NCBI RefSeq assembly: GCF_003966715.1
Contig: NZ_AP018907.1
Span: forward strand, 3,522,001 to 3,586,000
Direction of reading: 5' to 3'
Source: Blastochloris tepida
GTDB lineage: Bacteria; Pseudomonadota; Alphaproteobacteria; Rhizobiales; Xanthobacteraceae
Length of the DNA stretch: 64,000 nt
A program made the translations under genes and the position numbers. The notes under the pieces were generated by a model. It saw nothing but the letters and a program-made list of their open reading frames with translations. It ran no database searches and was not told where the DNA came from. How positions within the stretch are numbered: the stretch's first letter is position 1; every line of letters starts with the position of its first letter. Below, in pieces: positions 8,444 to 17,663 of the stretch.

Positions 8444-8801
8444 CTTCCCCTCTCCCCTTGCGGGCTACGGTATTCATGGATCTGATTCTGTGCTGAGCCA
8501 TCAATGGCTTAATGGACAGGCTGCGGATGTCTCATCGAGAACGCGGTGGATCGGCAGTTACCGGAGGCCGCAGGATTGAACTCGTCATGCCCGCGCTTGT
8601 CGCGGGCATCCACGTCTTGAAAACCTATTTGAAAACAAAGACGTGGATGGCCGGGACAAGCCCGGCCATGACGACGGCGGGCTTGTGCCAGACGCCGCAG
8701 GCGCAAGTCACGCCGAAAGAGATCGCGTTTCGGCTCGATCTCTCTCGGCCCAGGCGATTCAAATCCGTGAACGCCGTAGCTCCCGCAAGGGGAGAGGGAA
8801 G
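8444..8801. repeat. possible MITE-like element with ~44-bp inverted ends
   Basis: The gap between the LpoA-like gene and hemW (456 bp) has no credible gene. Its ends form a long inverted repeat: 8444-8487 (TCTCCCCTTGCGGG, CTACGG, TTCATGGATCTGATT) against 8757-8801, with only a few mismatches and a two-base gap. Between the arms lies a second palindromic repeat (8584-8677). The element ends 31 bases after the LpoA-like stop codon. Similar CTCTCCCC...GGGGAGAG repeats are common between genes in this order; mobility is an inference. Confidence 0.6.
8584..8677. repeat. GTCATGGCCGGGCTTGTCCCGGCCAT-type palindromic repeat pair
   Basis: Two inward-facing palindromes: CATGCCCGCGCTTGTCGCGGGCAT and ATGGCCGGGACAAGCCCGGCCAT. 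Each is attached to a CCACGTCTT arm, so the whole can fold as one long hairpin. The right half is almost identical over some 43 bases to the unit at 19520-19563. This is the short palindromic repeat type widespread between genes of Hyphomicrobiales. Confidence 0.8.
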
Positions 8802-8868
8802 GCGCGCGGCTCCCGGCCAGCGGTTGGCCCGTGCCGATCAGCCGGGCTCCCCATCAACCGAACCGGGA

Positions 8869-10026
8869 TCACGCCGCGAGGTCGGCCACCACCGCATCGA
8901 GGATCGGCAGGCCGGCGGCGGTGACGCGCAGGCGGTCGCCGGTCCGCTCGATGAAGCCGAACCCGGCGAGGTCGGCGATGCGCGCGGGGTCGAGACTGCG
9001 GCCGGACATCGCGGCGAAGCGATTCAGGTCGATGCCCTCGGCAAGCCGCAGCCCCATCAGCAGGAATTCGTCGCCGATCTCGTCGCGGCTCAGCGCCTCG
9101 TCGGTGACCGCGCCGCTCTGCCCGGCCTCGATCCGCGCGAGCCACGCCGCCGGATCGCGCTCGGCGGCGAGTGCGCGGCGGCGGCCCTCGACCATGAGCC
9201 GGCCGTGGGCGCCGGGGCCGAAGCCGGCATATTCGCCCGAGCGCCAGTAGATCAGATTGTGGCGGCTCTCGGCGCCGGGCCGGGCGTGGTTGGAGACCTC
9301 GTAGGCCGGCAGGCCCGCCTCAAAGGTCAGCGCCTGGGTGAGGTCGAACAGCGCGCGCGCAAGCTCGGGATCGGGCGTCGCGAGCCGGCCCGCCGCCTGC
9401 AGCGCGAAGAACGGCGTGCCCTCCTCGATGGTGAGCTGATAGGCCGACAGGTGCTCGGTGCCGAAGGCGAGCGCGCGGGTCAGCTCCGCCTGCCAGTCGG
9501 CCACCGTCTGGCCGGGGCGGGCATAGATCAGGTCGAACGACACGCGCGCGAAGGTGTTTTGCGCCACCTCGAGCGCCGCCAGCGCCTCGGCGGCGGTGTG
9601 CATGCGGCCCAGCGCCTTGAGGTCGGCGTCGTTCAGCGCCTGCACGCCGAGCGAGACGCGGTTGACGCCGGCATCGCGATAGCCACGGAAGCGCTCGGCC
9701 TCCACCGAGGTCGGGTTGGCCTCGATGGTGATCTCGATGTCGTCGGCGAGCGACCACTGCTCGGCCACCGCCTCCAGCACCGCCGCCACGGTGGCCGGCT
9801 GCATCAGCGAGGGCGTGCCGCCGCCGAGGAAGATCGAGCGCACGGTGCGCGGGCCGATGCGCTGGGCGGTGGCGGCGATCTCGTGGGTGACGGCGCGGGC
9901 GTAGCGGGCCTCGTCGGTGCCCGGCGGGCGCACGAAGCTGTTGAAGTCGCAATAGGGGCATTTGGCCAGGCAGAACGGCCAATGCACATAGACGGCGAAG
10001 CCGGGGTCCGCGTCATCGTCGCACAA
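8869..10026 (-). CDS. hemW: radical SAM heme chaperone HemW
   Basis: Radical-SAM family protein that binds heme and passes it to respiratory or other heme proteins; it is not the oxygen-independent coproporphyrinogen oxidase it resembles. The 385-residue protein has the cluster motif in [16 protein letters not shown] (Cys19, Cys23, Cys26), the [11 protein letters not shown]-binding glycine motif and a C-terminal HemN-like domain starting near residue 290. Its length and the absence of the longer HemN N-terminal region support HemW. The start overlaps the rdgB stop by 14 bases, placing it last in an rph-rdgB-hemW operon, a common alphaproteobacterial arrangement. Confidence 0.93.
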   Translation of the reverse strand: MCDDDADPGFAVYVHWPFCLAKCPYCDFNSFVRPPGTDEARYARAVTHEIAATAQRIGPRTVRSIFLGGGTPSLMQPATVAAVLEAVAEQWSLADDIEITIEANPTSVEAERFRGYRDAGVNRVSLGVQALNDADLKALGRMHTAAEALAALEVAQNTFARVSFDLIYARPGQTVADWQAELTRALAFGTEHLSAYQLTIEEGTPFFALQAAGRLATPDPELARALFDLTQALTFEAGLPAYEVSNHARPGAESRHNLIYWRSGEYAGFGPGAHGRLMVEGRRRALAAERDPAAWLARIEAGQSGAVTDEALSRDEIGDEFLLMGLRLAEGIDLNRFAAMSGRSLDPARIADLAGFGFIERTGDRLRVTAAGLPILDAVVADLAA

Positions 10027-10653
10027 GACACGTCTCCGCCAGTTTCAGAAAGGCGCGGGCGCGATGCGACAGGCCGCGCCCGGCGTCCCAGTCGATGCCG
10101 TGCTTCTCGGCGGCGTCCATCTCGCCGAATGTCCGCGTCTCGCCTTCGGGGCGAAAGATCGGATCATACCCGAAGCCGAGCGTGCCGCGCGGCGGCCAGA
10201 CGATGTCACCGTCGATCGTGCCCTCGACCGCCTCGACATGGCCGTCCGGCCAGGCGAGGCAGAGCGCGGCGACGAAGCGGGCGATGCGCTGGCCGGGCGC
10301 CACCGCGCCGCGGGCGGCGAGTTCCGCCTCGACGCGCGCCATCGCCGGCAGAAAATCCTTTCCCGAGCCCGCCCAGCGCGCCGAGAACACGCCCGGCGCG
10401 CCGTGCAGCGCCCACACCGCCAGCCCCGAATCATCGGCCAGCGCCGGCAGGTTCGACGCGCGCGCCGCGGCCTCGGCCTTGATGCGGGCGTTCTCGGCGA
10501 ACGTGGTGCCGGTCTCGTCGGGCTCGGGCAGACCCAGCTCGCCGGCCGAGACCGGCTCGACAGCGAACGGCGCGAGCAGCTCGCGGATCTCGCGCAGCTT
10601 GCCGGAATTGTGGGTGGCGACGACGAGCTTCCCGCCCTCCAGCCGGCGCGCCA

Positions 10654-10654
<1 letters not shown>
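10013..10654 (-). CDS. rdgB: non-canonical purine NTP pyrophosphatase (RdgB/HAM1)
   Basis: Hydrolyses dITP, ITP and XTP to monophosphates, keeping deaminated purines out of DNA and RNA. The 213-residue protein has the substrate loop [13 protein letters not shown] (residues 11-23), the catalytic-metal region [10 protein letters not shown], and FGYDPIF and SHRARA near the C-terminus. The start ATG shares one base with the rph stop codon (TGATG), indicating translational coupling; the longer open frame upstream is out-of-frame rph sequence. Operon with rph and hemW. Confidence 0.95.
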
Positions 10655-11367
<713 letters not shown>

Positions 11368-11501
11368 GGGAACTCTCCTGAAGACGGGTCTGGACCGGGG
11401 CCGCGACGGGCTGTTGCCTGACGGGCTCTTGCCTCAAGCGGGCCGGGCCGTTCTATGCGGCGGTGTCTGCCCCGGCAAGCCGGCTTCGACGTTCGGCACC
11501 G

Positions 11502-11560
11502 ACTTGCAGAGTCGACCTTGCAGAGTCGACCTGCAGCGTCGACTTGCAGAGTCAACTTGC
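11502..11560 (+). repeat. 13-14 bp tandem repeats in the hrcA leader
   Basis: Four consecutive units close to ACTTGCAGAGTCG (11502, 11515, 11529, 11542), followed by a partial fifth. The third unit changes AGAG to AGCG and the fourth ends in A. They lie about 50 bases upstream of the hrcA GTG start. Each junction forms a GTCGAC-type palindrome. No known operator is recognised, and the CIRCE element expected for HrcA control was not found here. Confidence 0.75.
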
Positions 11561-11606
11561 GGCCGGCGCCCGCCGGCAACAGATTACGGGCGAAGGAGAA
11601 CCGGCC

Positions 11607-12707
11607 GTGCCGCTTGACCGTCCCGTCGTCGTGCCTCCCGTCGCGCTGGCCCAGCTCGACCAGCGCTCGCGCGAGATCTTCAAGCAGATCGTCGAGAGCT
11701 ACCTCGCCACCGGCGAGCCGGTCGGCTCGCGCAACATCGCCCGGCTGATCACCACGCCGCTGTCGCCGGCCTCGGTGCGCAACGTCATGGCCGATCTGGA
11801 GCAGGCCGGGCTGATCTTTGCCCCGCACGTCTCGGCCGGCCGGCTGCCGACCGAGAGCGGCCTGCGCTTCTTCGTCGATGCGCTGCTCGAGGTCGGCGAC
11901 CTGCCGGCCTCCGAGCGCGCCTCGATCGAGGCCCAGGTGGCGGGCGAGGGCCGCACCATGTCCGGCATCCTGGCCGAGGCCTCGGCGCTGCTGTCGGGCC
12001 TGTCGCGCGGCGCCGGCGTGGTGCTGGTGGCCAAGACCGACCCGCGCATCAAGCACATCGAGTTCGTCGGGCTCGACCCTGGCAAGGCGCTTCTGGTGCT
12101 GGTGTCGGACGACGGGCAGGTGGAGAACCGCGTGGTGCCGCTGCCGCCGGGCCTGCCGGCCTCGGCGCTGGTCGAGGCGTCGAACTTCCTGGCCTCGCGC
12201 ATCCGCGGCCGCACTTTGGCCGAGGCGCGCGCGGAGCTTTCGGCCGCGCTCACCGCCAGCCAGGCCGAGCTCGACCAGTTGACGCAGCGTCTGGTGCAGG
12301 CCGGCCTCGCCTCCTGGTCGGGCGGCGCGGTCGGCGAGCGGCGCCTGATCGTGCGCGGACAGGCCAATCTGCTGGAGGATCTGAGGGCGCTGGAGGATCT
12401 GGAGCGCATCCGCACCCTGTTCGACGATCTGGAGGCCCAGCGCGGCGTCATCGACCTTCTCAACCGCGCCGAGGCCGCCGACGGCGTGCGCATCTTCATC
12501 GGCTCGGAGAACAAGCTGTTCTCGCTGTCGGGCTCCTCTACCATCGCCGCGCCCTATCGCGACGCCGAGGGCCGAATCGTCGGCGTTCTGGGGGTGATCG
12601 GCCCGACCCGGCTGAACTATGCCCGCATCATCCCGATGGTCGACTACACCGCCAAGGTGGTGAGCCGGCTGCTCGGCGCGCCGCCGCGCGATCCCGCTTC
12701 GGCTTGA
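11607..12707 (+). CDS. hrcA: heat-inducible transcriptional repressor HrcA
   Basis: Represses chaperone genes by binding CIRCE operators; its folding depends on GroEL, which links it to heat shock. The 366-residue product has an N-terminal winged helix ([20 protein letters not shown], then [18 protein letters not shown]) and the GAF-like domain ending near [20 protein letters not shown]. Start is GTG at 11607 with GGAG eight bases upstream; longer in-frame readings include the tandem repeats and are rejected. It precedes grpE by 64 bases, the standard hrcA-grpE pair. Confidence 0.95.
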   Translation: MPLDRPVVVPPVALAQLDQRSREIFKQIVESYLATGEPVGSRNIARLITTPLSPASVRNVMADLEQAGLIFAPHVSAGRLPTESGLRFFVDALLEVGDLPASERASIEAQVAGEGRTMSGILAEASALLSGLSRGAGVVLVAKTDPRIKHIEFVGLDPGKALLVLVSDDGQVENRVVPLPPGLPASALVEASNFLASRIRGRTLAEARAELSAALTASQAELDQLTQRLVQAGLASWSGGAVGERRLIVRGQANLLEDLRALEDLERIRTLFDDLEAQRGVIDLLNRAEAADGVRIFIGSENKLFSLSGSSTIAAPYRDAEGRIVGVLGVIGPTRLNYARIIPMVDYTAKVVSRLLGAPPRDPASA

Positions 12708-12771
12708 TTTTTCGCACTTTCCCGCCGATATCCGGCTCGACCTTTCCGACATCCAAGGCAGGATCGCCGTC

Positions 12772-13416
12772 ATGACGACGTCCGGACACCCCTTGAATCC
12801 CGACCAGACCCCCGAGGCCGCCGATCCCGCGGCGCAGAACACTGCGGCACAAGAGACCGCCGCCCAGCCGAACCCGGCGGACGCGGCCGCCGCCTCGCCC
12901 GTCGCCGACGCCTCGGCGCTGGCGGCCGAGGCCGCCGACCTGCGCGACAAGCTGCTGCGCACGCTGGCCGAGATGGAAAACCTGCGCCGGCGCACCGAGC
13001 GCGAGGTTGCCGACGCCAAGAGCTACGCCATCGCCGCCTTCGCCCGCGACGTGCTGAACGTCGCCGACAATATGGAGCGGGCGCTCGCCGCCGTGCCGGC
13101 GGAGGCCGTGGCGCACGATGCCGCGCTCAAGACGCTGGTCGAGGGCGTGCAGCTCACCGAGCGCGAGCTGGCCAAGACGCTCGACAAGCACGGCGTGCGC
13201 CGGGTCGAGGCGGCCGGCGGCAAGTTCGATCCCAACCTGCATCAGGCGATGTTCGAGGTGCCCAATCCGGACGTGCCGACCGGCACCGTGGTGCAGGTGG
13301 TGCAGACCGGCTACGTGCTGGGCGAGCGCATCCTGCGGCCGGCGCTGGTCGGCGTCGCCAAGGGCGGGCCGAAGCAGGCCCCCGCCGCCCCGGCCGCGGA
13401 TGGCGGCGCGGCCTGA
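12772..13416 (+). CDS. grpE: nucleotide exchange factor GrpE
   Basis: Releases ADP from DnaK in the Hsp70 cycle. The 214-residue protein has a low-complexity Ala/Pro N-terminus, a coiled-coil stretch (about residues 45-95, including [18 protein letters not shown]) and the C-terminal beta domain with [20 protein letters not shown], matching the GrpE signature. Start ATG at 12772 is preceded by a GGCAGGA-type ribosome site. Likely cotranscribed with hrcA. Convergent with regA, with a stem-loop in the junction. Confidence 0.95.
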   Translation: MTTSGHPLNPDQTPEAADPAAQNTAAQETAAQPNPADAAAASPVADASALAAEAADLRDKLLRTLAEMENLRRRTEREVADAKSYAIAAFARDVLNVADNMERALAAVPAEAVAHDAALKTLVEGVQLTERELAKTLDKHGVRRVEAAGGKFDPNLHQAMFEVPNPDVPTGTVVQVVQTGYVLGERILRPALVGVAKGGPKQAPAAPAADGGAA

Positions 13417-13422
13417 ACGAGA

Positions 13423-13467
13423 CGCGCCCCGCCGTCCCGTGTCCGGGACGGATCAGCGCGGGGCGCG
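13423..13467. terminator. GC-rich nested stem-loop between convergent grpE and regA
   Basis: CGCGCCCCGC (13423-13432) pairs with GCGGGGCGCG (13458-13467), enclosing a second hairpin GTCCCG/CGGGAC (13434-13449). It spans the regA stop codon and the last regA codons. There is no T-run on either side, so it may act as an mRNA 3'-end barrier rather than a classical intrinsic terminator. Confidence 0.5.
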
Positions 13468-14022
13468 CTTGGCGAGGATGCGCTGCAAAGTGCGGCGGTG
13501 CATGTTGAGCCGGCGCGCGGTCTCCGACACGTTGCGGCCGCACAGCTCGTAGACGCGCTGGATGTGCTCCCAGCGCACCCGGTCGGCCGACATCGGATTC
13601 TCCGGCGGCTCCGGCTTGCGGCTGGCATTGGCGAGCAGCGCCGCGGCGACGTCGTCGGCGTCGGCGGGCTTGGCCAGATAGTCGATGGCGCCGGCCTTCA
13701 CCGCATTCACCGCGGTGGCGATGTTGCCGTAGCCGGTCAGCACGATGCCGTGGGCGTCGGGGCGCTTCTCCTTCAGCTTGGCGATGACGTCGAGGCCGTT
13801 GCCGTCGCCGAGCCGCATGTCGACCACCGCGAAGGCCGGCGCGCCATGATCGAGGAAGGCCAGCCCGTCGGCCACCGATTCGGCGGTCGAGACCGAGAAG
13901 CCGCGCGCCTCCATCGCCCGCGCCAGGCGCTGCAGGAACGCCTTGTCGTCATCGACGATGAGCAGCGACCTGTCGTCCGGCAGAGAATTCTCTGCCACCT
14001 CGCCCGCGCTTGCGTCGGTCAT
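13453..14022 (-). CDS. regA: redox response regulator RegA/ActR
   Basis: Global redox response regulator (also called PrrA or ActR) that controls photosynthesis, respiration, carbon and nitrogen fixation genes in alphaproteobacteria. The 189-residue protein has a receiver domain with the acidic cluster IVDDD (23-26) and phosphoacceptor Asp68 in AVVDMRLGDGNG, Lys in AKPAD, a proline hinge PEPPENP and a Fis-type helix-turn-helix NVSETARRLNMHRRTLQRIL that is nearly invariant among RegA proteins. It lies downstream of its kinase gene regB, separated by repeat copy B. Confidence 0.95.
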   Translation of the reverse strand: MTDASAGEVAENSLPDDRSLLIVDDDKAFLQRLARAMEARGFSVSTAESVADGLAFLDHGAPAFAVVDMRLGDGNGLDVIAKLKEKRPDAHGIVLTGYGNIATAVNAVKAGAIDYLAKPADADDVAAALLANASRKPEPPENPMSADRVRWEHIQRVYELCGRNVSETARRLNMHRRTLQRILAKRAPR

Positions 14023-14087
14023 ACTCTTCCGCTCCCCGGATCAAGGCCCTCGCGCGGCGTCCGAAATCACCCGCCGGAAACCGCGTC

Positions 14088-14210
14088 ATTCGGTTTCCGG
14101 TTGATCCCTTCGGGATACCGGAAACAGGCTCGCCGAAAATCCCTTGTTCGGTAACAGGATTTTCGGCGAACGGCATACGGTTCTCCGGCCTTGCAGGCCG
14201 GAAACCGCAT
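14088..14210 (+). repeat. ATACGG element, copy B (full)
   Basis: Full 123-bp copy lying between regB and regA, both read leftward. First stem around GGTTTCCGG/CCGGAAAC with the inner CCCTTCGGG loop, middle stem CGAAAATCC/GGATTTTCG (14132-14166), third stem CGGTTCTCCGGCC/GGCCGGAAACCG. It fills most of the 191-bp regB-regA gap, so it is transcribed whenever the pair is read as one message. Confidence 0.88.
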
Positions 14211-14213
14211 TCC

Positions 14214-15566
14214 TCAAGATATATCCTGCAGTTCGCTCGACAAGGCCGCCGCCTCGGCCGCCGCCTCGTCGAGGGCTGCGCGCAGCCAGCCGATGCGGAC
14301 GATGGCGCCGTGCTCGGGCGGCACGCGGTTGGCGATGGTGAGCATGGCGCCCGAGCGCTCCAGCAGCGTCTTGGCGATGAAGAAGCCGAGGCCGAGGCCC
14401 GACTGGTCGCCGGCCGCGGCCTTGCGCCGGTCGGGCGAGCGGGCGGTGACGTAGGGCTCGCCGAGCTTGCCGAGCAGGTCCGGCGCGAAGCCCGGCCCAT
14501 CGTCGACCACCGTCACCACCACGTCGCGCGGCGTCCAGCGGATGGAGATCACCACCTCGCGCTCGGCATAGTCGACGGCGTTCTCGATGATGTTGCCGAG
14601 GCCGTAGAGCAGGCCGGGATTGCGCAGCAGCACCGGCTCGCTCGACCGGTCGGCGAGGCGCTCGATGCGCACGCTGACGCCGATCAGCCGGTGGGGCGCG
14701 GCCACCTCCTCCAGCAGGAGCGAGATCGGCATGCGGTCGAACGGCGCCTCGTCGGTGCCGAGCGAGGTGAGCTTGCGCAGGATGTCGCGGCAGCGGTTGC
14801 TCTGCTCGCGCAGGAGGCGCACGTCGTCGCCGTGGGGGGTGCCGGCCGGCAGCTCGCGCTCCAGCTCCTTGGCCACGGTGGCGATGGTGGCGAGCGGCGT
14901 GCCGAGCTCGTGCGCCGCCGCCGCCGCCAGACCGTCGAGGGCGGAGAGATGCTGCTCGCGCGCCAGCACCAGTTCGGCGGCGGTGAGCGCGTCGGTGAGC
15001 TGGCGGGTCTCCTCGGCCACCTGCCAGCCATAGACGCCGACGAACGACATGCCGAGCAGGATCGCCAGCCACACGCCGGCCTGATAGAGCGGCGGCAGCC
15101 GCAGCGGGCTGTCCGGCGCCCAGGGCAGCGGCTGGTGGACCGCCGCCACCACCAGCGCGCAGACCAGCGCCAGGAAGCCGAGATAGACGGTGGTGGAGGG
15201 CGGCAGCGCGCTGGCCGAGATCAGCACGGGGCCGAGAAACAGCAGCGCGAACGGGTTCTCCAGCCCGCCGCTGAGATAGAGCAGCAGCGCCAGCTGAACG
15301 ATGTCGAAGGCGAGGATGGCCGCCGCCTCGGTGTTGGTGAGGCGGTGGGCGTGGGGATATTTCAGGCGCAGCGCGATGTTGAGCCAGATCGAGATGCCGA
15401 CCGCCGCCAGCGCCCAGCCCACCGGCATCGGATAGCCGAAGCCGTGATAGACCACGACGATGACCATGGCCTGGCCGGCCACCGCCAGCCAGCGCAAGGT
15501 GAGCAGCGTATCGAGGCGCAGGCTGCGCCGTTCCAGGCGTTGGGTGCTGGCGAGAAGCTTCGGCAT
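14214..15566 (-). CDS. regB: redox sensor histidine kinase RegB/ActS
   Basis: Membrane sensor kinase that phosphorylates RegA when the quinone pool is reduced or oxygen is low. The 450-residue protein has six predicted membrane segments within residues 20-185, the quinone-sensing heptapeptide GGLENPF (100-106), the phosphoacceptor His219 in AAAAAHELGTPLATI, the redox-active Cys259 in SNRCRDILRKL, and kinase boxes N (GNIIENAVDYAE), G1 (DDGPGFAP) and G2 (GLGLGFF). These positions match those of the Rhodobacter RegB His and Cys. Start ATG at 15566. Confidence 0.95.
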   Translation of the reverse strand: MPKLLASTQRLERRSLRLDTLLTLRWLAVAGQAMVIVVVYHGFGYPMPVGWALAAVGISIWLNIALRLKYPHAHRLTNTEAAAILAFDIVQLALLLYLSGGLENPFALLFLGPVLISASALPPSTTVYLGFLALVCALVVAAVHQPLPWAPDSPLRLPPLYQAGVWLAILLGMSFVGVYGWQVAEETRQLTDALTAAELVLAREQHLSALDGLAAAAAHELGTPLATIATVAKELERELPAGTPHGDDVRLLREQSNRCRDILRKLTSLGTDEAPFDRMPISLLLEEVAAPHRLIGVSVRIERLADRSSEPVLLRNPGLLYGLGNIIENAVDYAEREVVISIRWTPRDVVVTVVDDGPGFAPDLLGKLGEPYVTARSPDRRKAAAGDQSGLGLGFFIAKTLLERSGAMLTIANRVPPEHGAIVRIGWLRAALDEAAAEAAALSSELQDIS

Positions 15567-15739
15567 GGCGCCACTATATCGGCGGGGCCGGGCGGCGCGA
15601 ATCCAAATTGCGCCGGCTCCAAATTGCGCCGGCGCCGCCGCCTCGCCTGCCCGGCCGATCTCGTATAGGCTCGGCCGGCCCTGACCCGCCCGCCGATGAT
15701 TGTCCCGCCCCCGCCCCGCCTTCAGCCCCGTCCCCGGCC

Positions 15740-16510
15740 ATGACCACTGCGGCCATGACCACTGCGGCCATCGCCGCCCGCGGCCTCGTCAAGCGCTACC
15801 GCGCCACGCTGGCGGTCGGCGGCATCGATTTCGACATCGCGGCCGGCTCGGTGACCGGGCTGCTCGGCGGCAATGGCGCCGGCAAGACCACCACCATCGC
15901 CATGATCATGGGGCTGGTGCGCCCGACTGAGGGCCGCGTCGCCGTGCTCGGCGCCGACATGGCGCATGAGCGCCACCGGGTGCTGCACCGGATGAATTTC
16001 GAAAGCCCCTATGTGGACATGCCGCACCGGCTGACCGTGCAGCAGAACCTCTCGGTGTTCGCCCGGCTCTATGGGGTGGCGGACGTCGCCGCGCGGATCG
16101 GCCGGCTCGCCGCCGATCTCGACCTCGACGGGCTGCTCGACCGGCCGTGCGGCAAGCTGTCGGCCGGCCAGAAGACGCGGGTGGCGCTGGCCAAGGCGCT
16201 GATCAACGATCCCGAGGTGCTGCTGCTCGACGAGCCGACCGCCTCGCTCGACCCCGACACCGCCGACTGGATCCGCTCGCGCCTGCAGGACTACTGCCGG
16301 CGGCGCGGCGCCACCATCCTGCTCGCCTCGCACAATATGGGCGAGGTCGAGCGGCTGTGCGACCGGGTGATCATGATGAAGGGCGGGCTGATCGTCGATG
16401 ACGACACGCCGCCGCGGCTGCTCGCCCGCTACGGCCGCAGCAATCTGGAGGAGGTGTTCCTCGACGTCGCCCGCGGCCGCGGCGCGGCCGGCGCGGAGGC
16501 CGGGGCATGA
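15740..16510 (+). CDS. ABC transporter ATP-binding protein (ABC-2 exporter type)
   Basis: Nucleotide-binding subunit of a two-gene exporter with the permease downstream. The 256-residue protein has Walker A GGNGAGKTTT (about 47-56), the signature KLSAGQKTRVALAKAL, Walker B VLLLDEPTASLDPDTAD and the switch His in LLASHNMGEVERLCDRV. The architecture matches the DrrA/NodI/CcmA-like group; substrate unknown. The first five codons are duplicated exactly (ATGACCACTGCGGCC twice), giving two possible starts 15 bases apart. Stop overlaps the permease start (ATGATG). Confidence 0.92.
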   Translation: MTTAAMTTAAIAARGLVKRYRATLAVGGIDFDIAAGSVTGLLGGNGAGKTTTIAMIMGLVRPTEGRVAVLGADMAHERHRVLHRMNFESPYVDMPHRLTVQQNLSVFARLYGVADVAARIGRLAADLDLDGLLDRPCGKLSAGQKTRVALAKALINDPEVLLLDEPTASLDPDTADWIRSRLQDYCRRRGATILLASHNMGEVERLCDRVIMMKGGLIVDDDTPPRLLARYGRSNLEEVFLDVARGRGAAGAEAGA

Positions 16511-17334
16511 TGAACACCTCGACGAGCGCGGGGGCCGTGCGGTTCTCGCCGCGGCGGGTCGGCGCCATGGTGCTACGCTACTGGTATCTGCTGCGCTCGT
16601 CCTGGCCGCGGCTCCTGGAGCTCGTCTACTGGCCGGCGGTGCAGCTTCTCACCTGGGGCTTCATCCAGCTCTATGTGGCGGACAATGCCACCTTCTTCGC
16701 CCGCGCCGGCGGCGCCTTCATCGGCGCGGTGCTGTTGTGGGACATCCTGATGCGCGGCCAGCTCGGCTTCTCGGTGTCGTTCCTGGAGGAGATGTGGGCG
16801 CGCAACATGGGCAACCTGCTCATGAGCCCGCTCACCACCGCCGAGTTCGTGGCGAGCCTGATGATCATGAGCATCGTGCGGCTGGCGGTGGGCATGGTGC
16901 CGGTCAGCGTGATGGCGATCTTCTTCTTCGACTTCAACCTCTACGCGATGGGCTTCGCGCTTGCGGCGTTCTTCGCCAATCTGATCCTCACCAGCTGGTC
17001 GGTGGGGCTGGTGGTGTCCGGCCTCGTGCTGCGCAACGGCCTGGGCGCCGAGGGGCTGGCCTGGACCATCATGTTCCTGTTCATGCCGCTCGCCTGCGTC
17101 TACTACCCGGTCGCGGTGCTGCCGGACTGGCTGCAGCAGGTGGCCTGGGTGCTGCCGCCGACCTATGTGTTCGAAGGCATGCGGACGCTGCTGATCGACC
17201 ATGTGTTCCGCGCCGACCTGATGCTGCAGGCGCTTGCCCTCAACGCCGTGCTGTTCGCCGCCGCAGCATGGGCGTTTTCGCGGCTGGTCGAGTCCGCCCG
17301 CGACCAAGGGTCGCTGATCGCCGCCGGCGAATGA
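16507..17334 (+). CDS. ABC-2 type transporter permease
   Basis: Membrane subunit of the exporter encoded with the preceding ATPase, whose stop codon it overlaps by four bases. The 275-residue product has about six hydrophobic segments (for example near LELVYWPAVQLLTWGFIQLY, SLMIMSIVRLAVGMVPVSVM and the YPVAVLPDWLQQVAWVLPPT C-terminal signature), as in NodJ/DrrB permeases. No separate substrate-binding protein is nearby, in line with export. The cargo cannot be inferred from the neighbours (regBA upstream, phaZ downstream). Confidence 0.9.
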   Translation: MMNTSTSAGAVRFSPRRVGAMVLRYWYLLRSSWPRLLELVYWPAVQLLTWGFIQLYVADNATFFARAGGAFIGAVLLWDILMRGQLGFSVSFLEEMWARNMGNLLMSPLTTAEFVASLMIMSIVRLAVGMVPVSVMAIFFFDFNLYAMGFALAAFFANLILTSWSVGLVVSGLVLRNGLGAEGLAWTIMFLFMPLACVYYPVAVLPDWLQQVAWVLPPTYVFEGMRTLLIDHVFRADLMLQALALNAVLFAAAAWAFSRLVESARDQGSLIAAGE

Positions 17335-17548
17335 CGCCATCCTGGCTGAAAGGCGGATTGTCTTATTTGCAACAATCCGACTAAGCTGAAGGCCATGGTT
17401 GTTCGCGGCCGCGGGAGAGCAATTTGCTACCTCCACGGCGAGGGGAACAGCCGGGCGTTTGGTTGCCGTGCAGCACGCTTTCCGTAACCACAGGTTGCCG
17501 ACCGGGTGGACGGGACGGTTTCGCCGAAACCGGTCCGGCCAGGAGGCA

Positions 17549-17647
17549 ATGCTGCAGGACGGGAAGCCGCAAGACCGAGAGCCGCAAGACCGAGAGCCAC
17601 AAGACCGAGAGCCGCAGGACGGGAAGCCGCGAGGCGGGACGCCATAA
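17549..17647 (+). other. possible 32-codon leader ORF with PQDRE repeats
   Basis: A small open frame starts at ATG 17549 directly behind AGGAGG (17541-17546, spacing only two bases) and ends 16 bases before the phaZ start. It is made almost wholly of the 15-bp tandem repeat and would encode repeated PQDRE/PQDGK units. It could be a leader peptide or merely what the DNA repeat spells in this frame; the short ribosome-site spacing argues against strong translation. Confidence 0.3.
17551..17640 (+). repeat. six 15-bp tandem repeats upstream of phaZ
   Basis: Six consecutive 15-base units (17551, 17566, 17581, 17596, 17611, 17626) around the consensus GCCGCAAGACCGAGA. Units two and three are identical, unit four has one change, and the outer units share CAGGACGGGAA. 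They sit in the 329-bp gap between the ABC permease and phaZ; the rest of the gap shows no gene. There are no spacers, so this is not a CRISPR array. Confidence 0.85.
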
Positions 17648-17663
17648 CAGGAAGGTGGATGCC

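Noticed and set aside
11368..11606. CIRCE operator expected near hrcA
   Set aside because: No TTAGCACTC-N9-GAGTGCTAA-like inverted repeat was found in the rph-hrcA gap or before grpE.
17551..17640. Short regular repeats as a possible CRISPR array
   Set aside because: Units are contiguous 15-mers with no spacers, and no cas gene is near.
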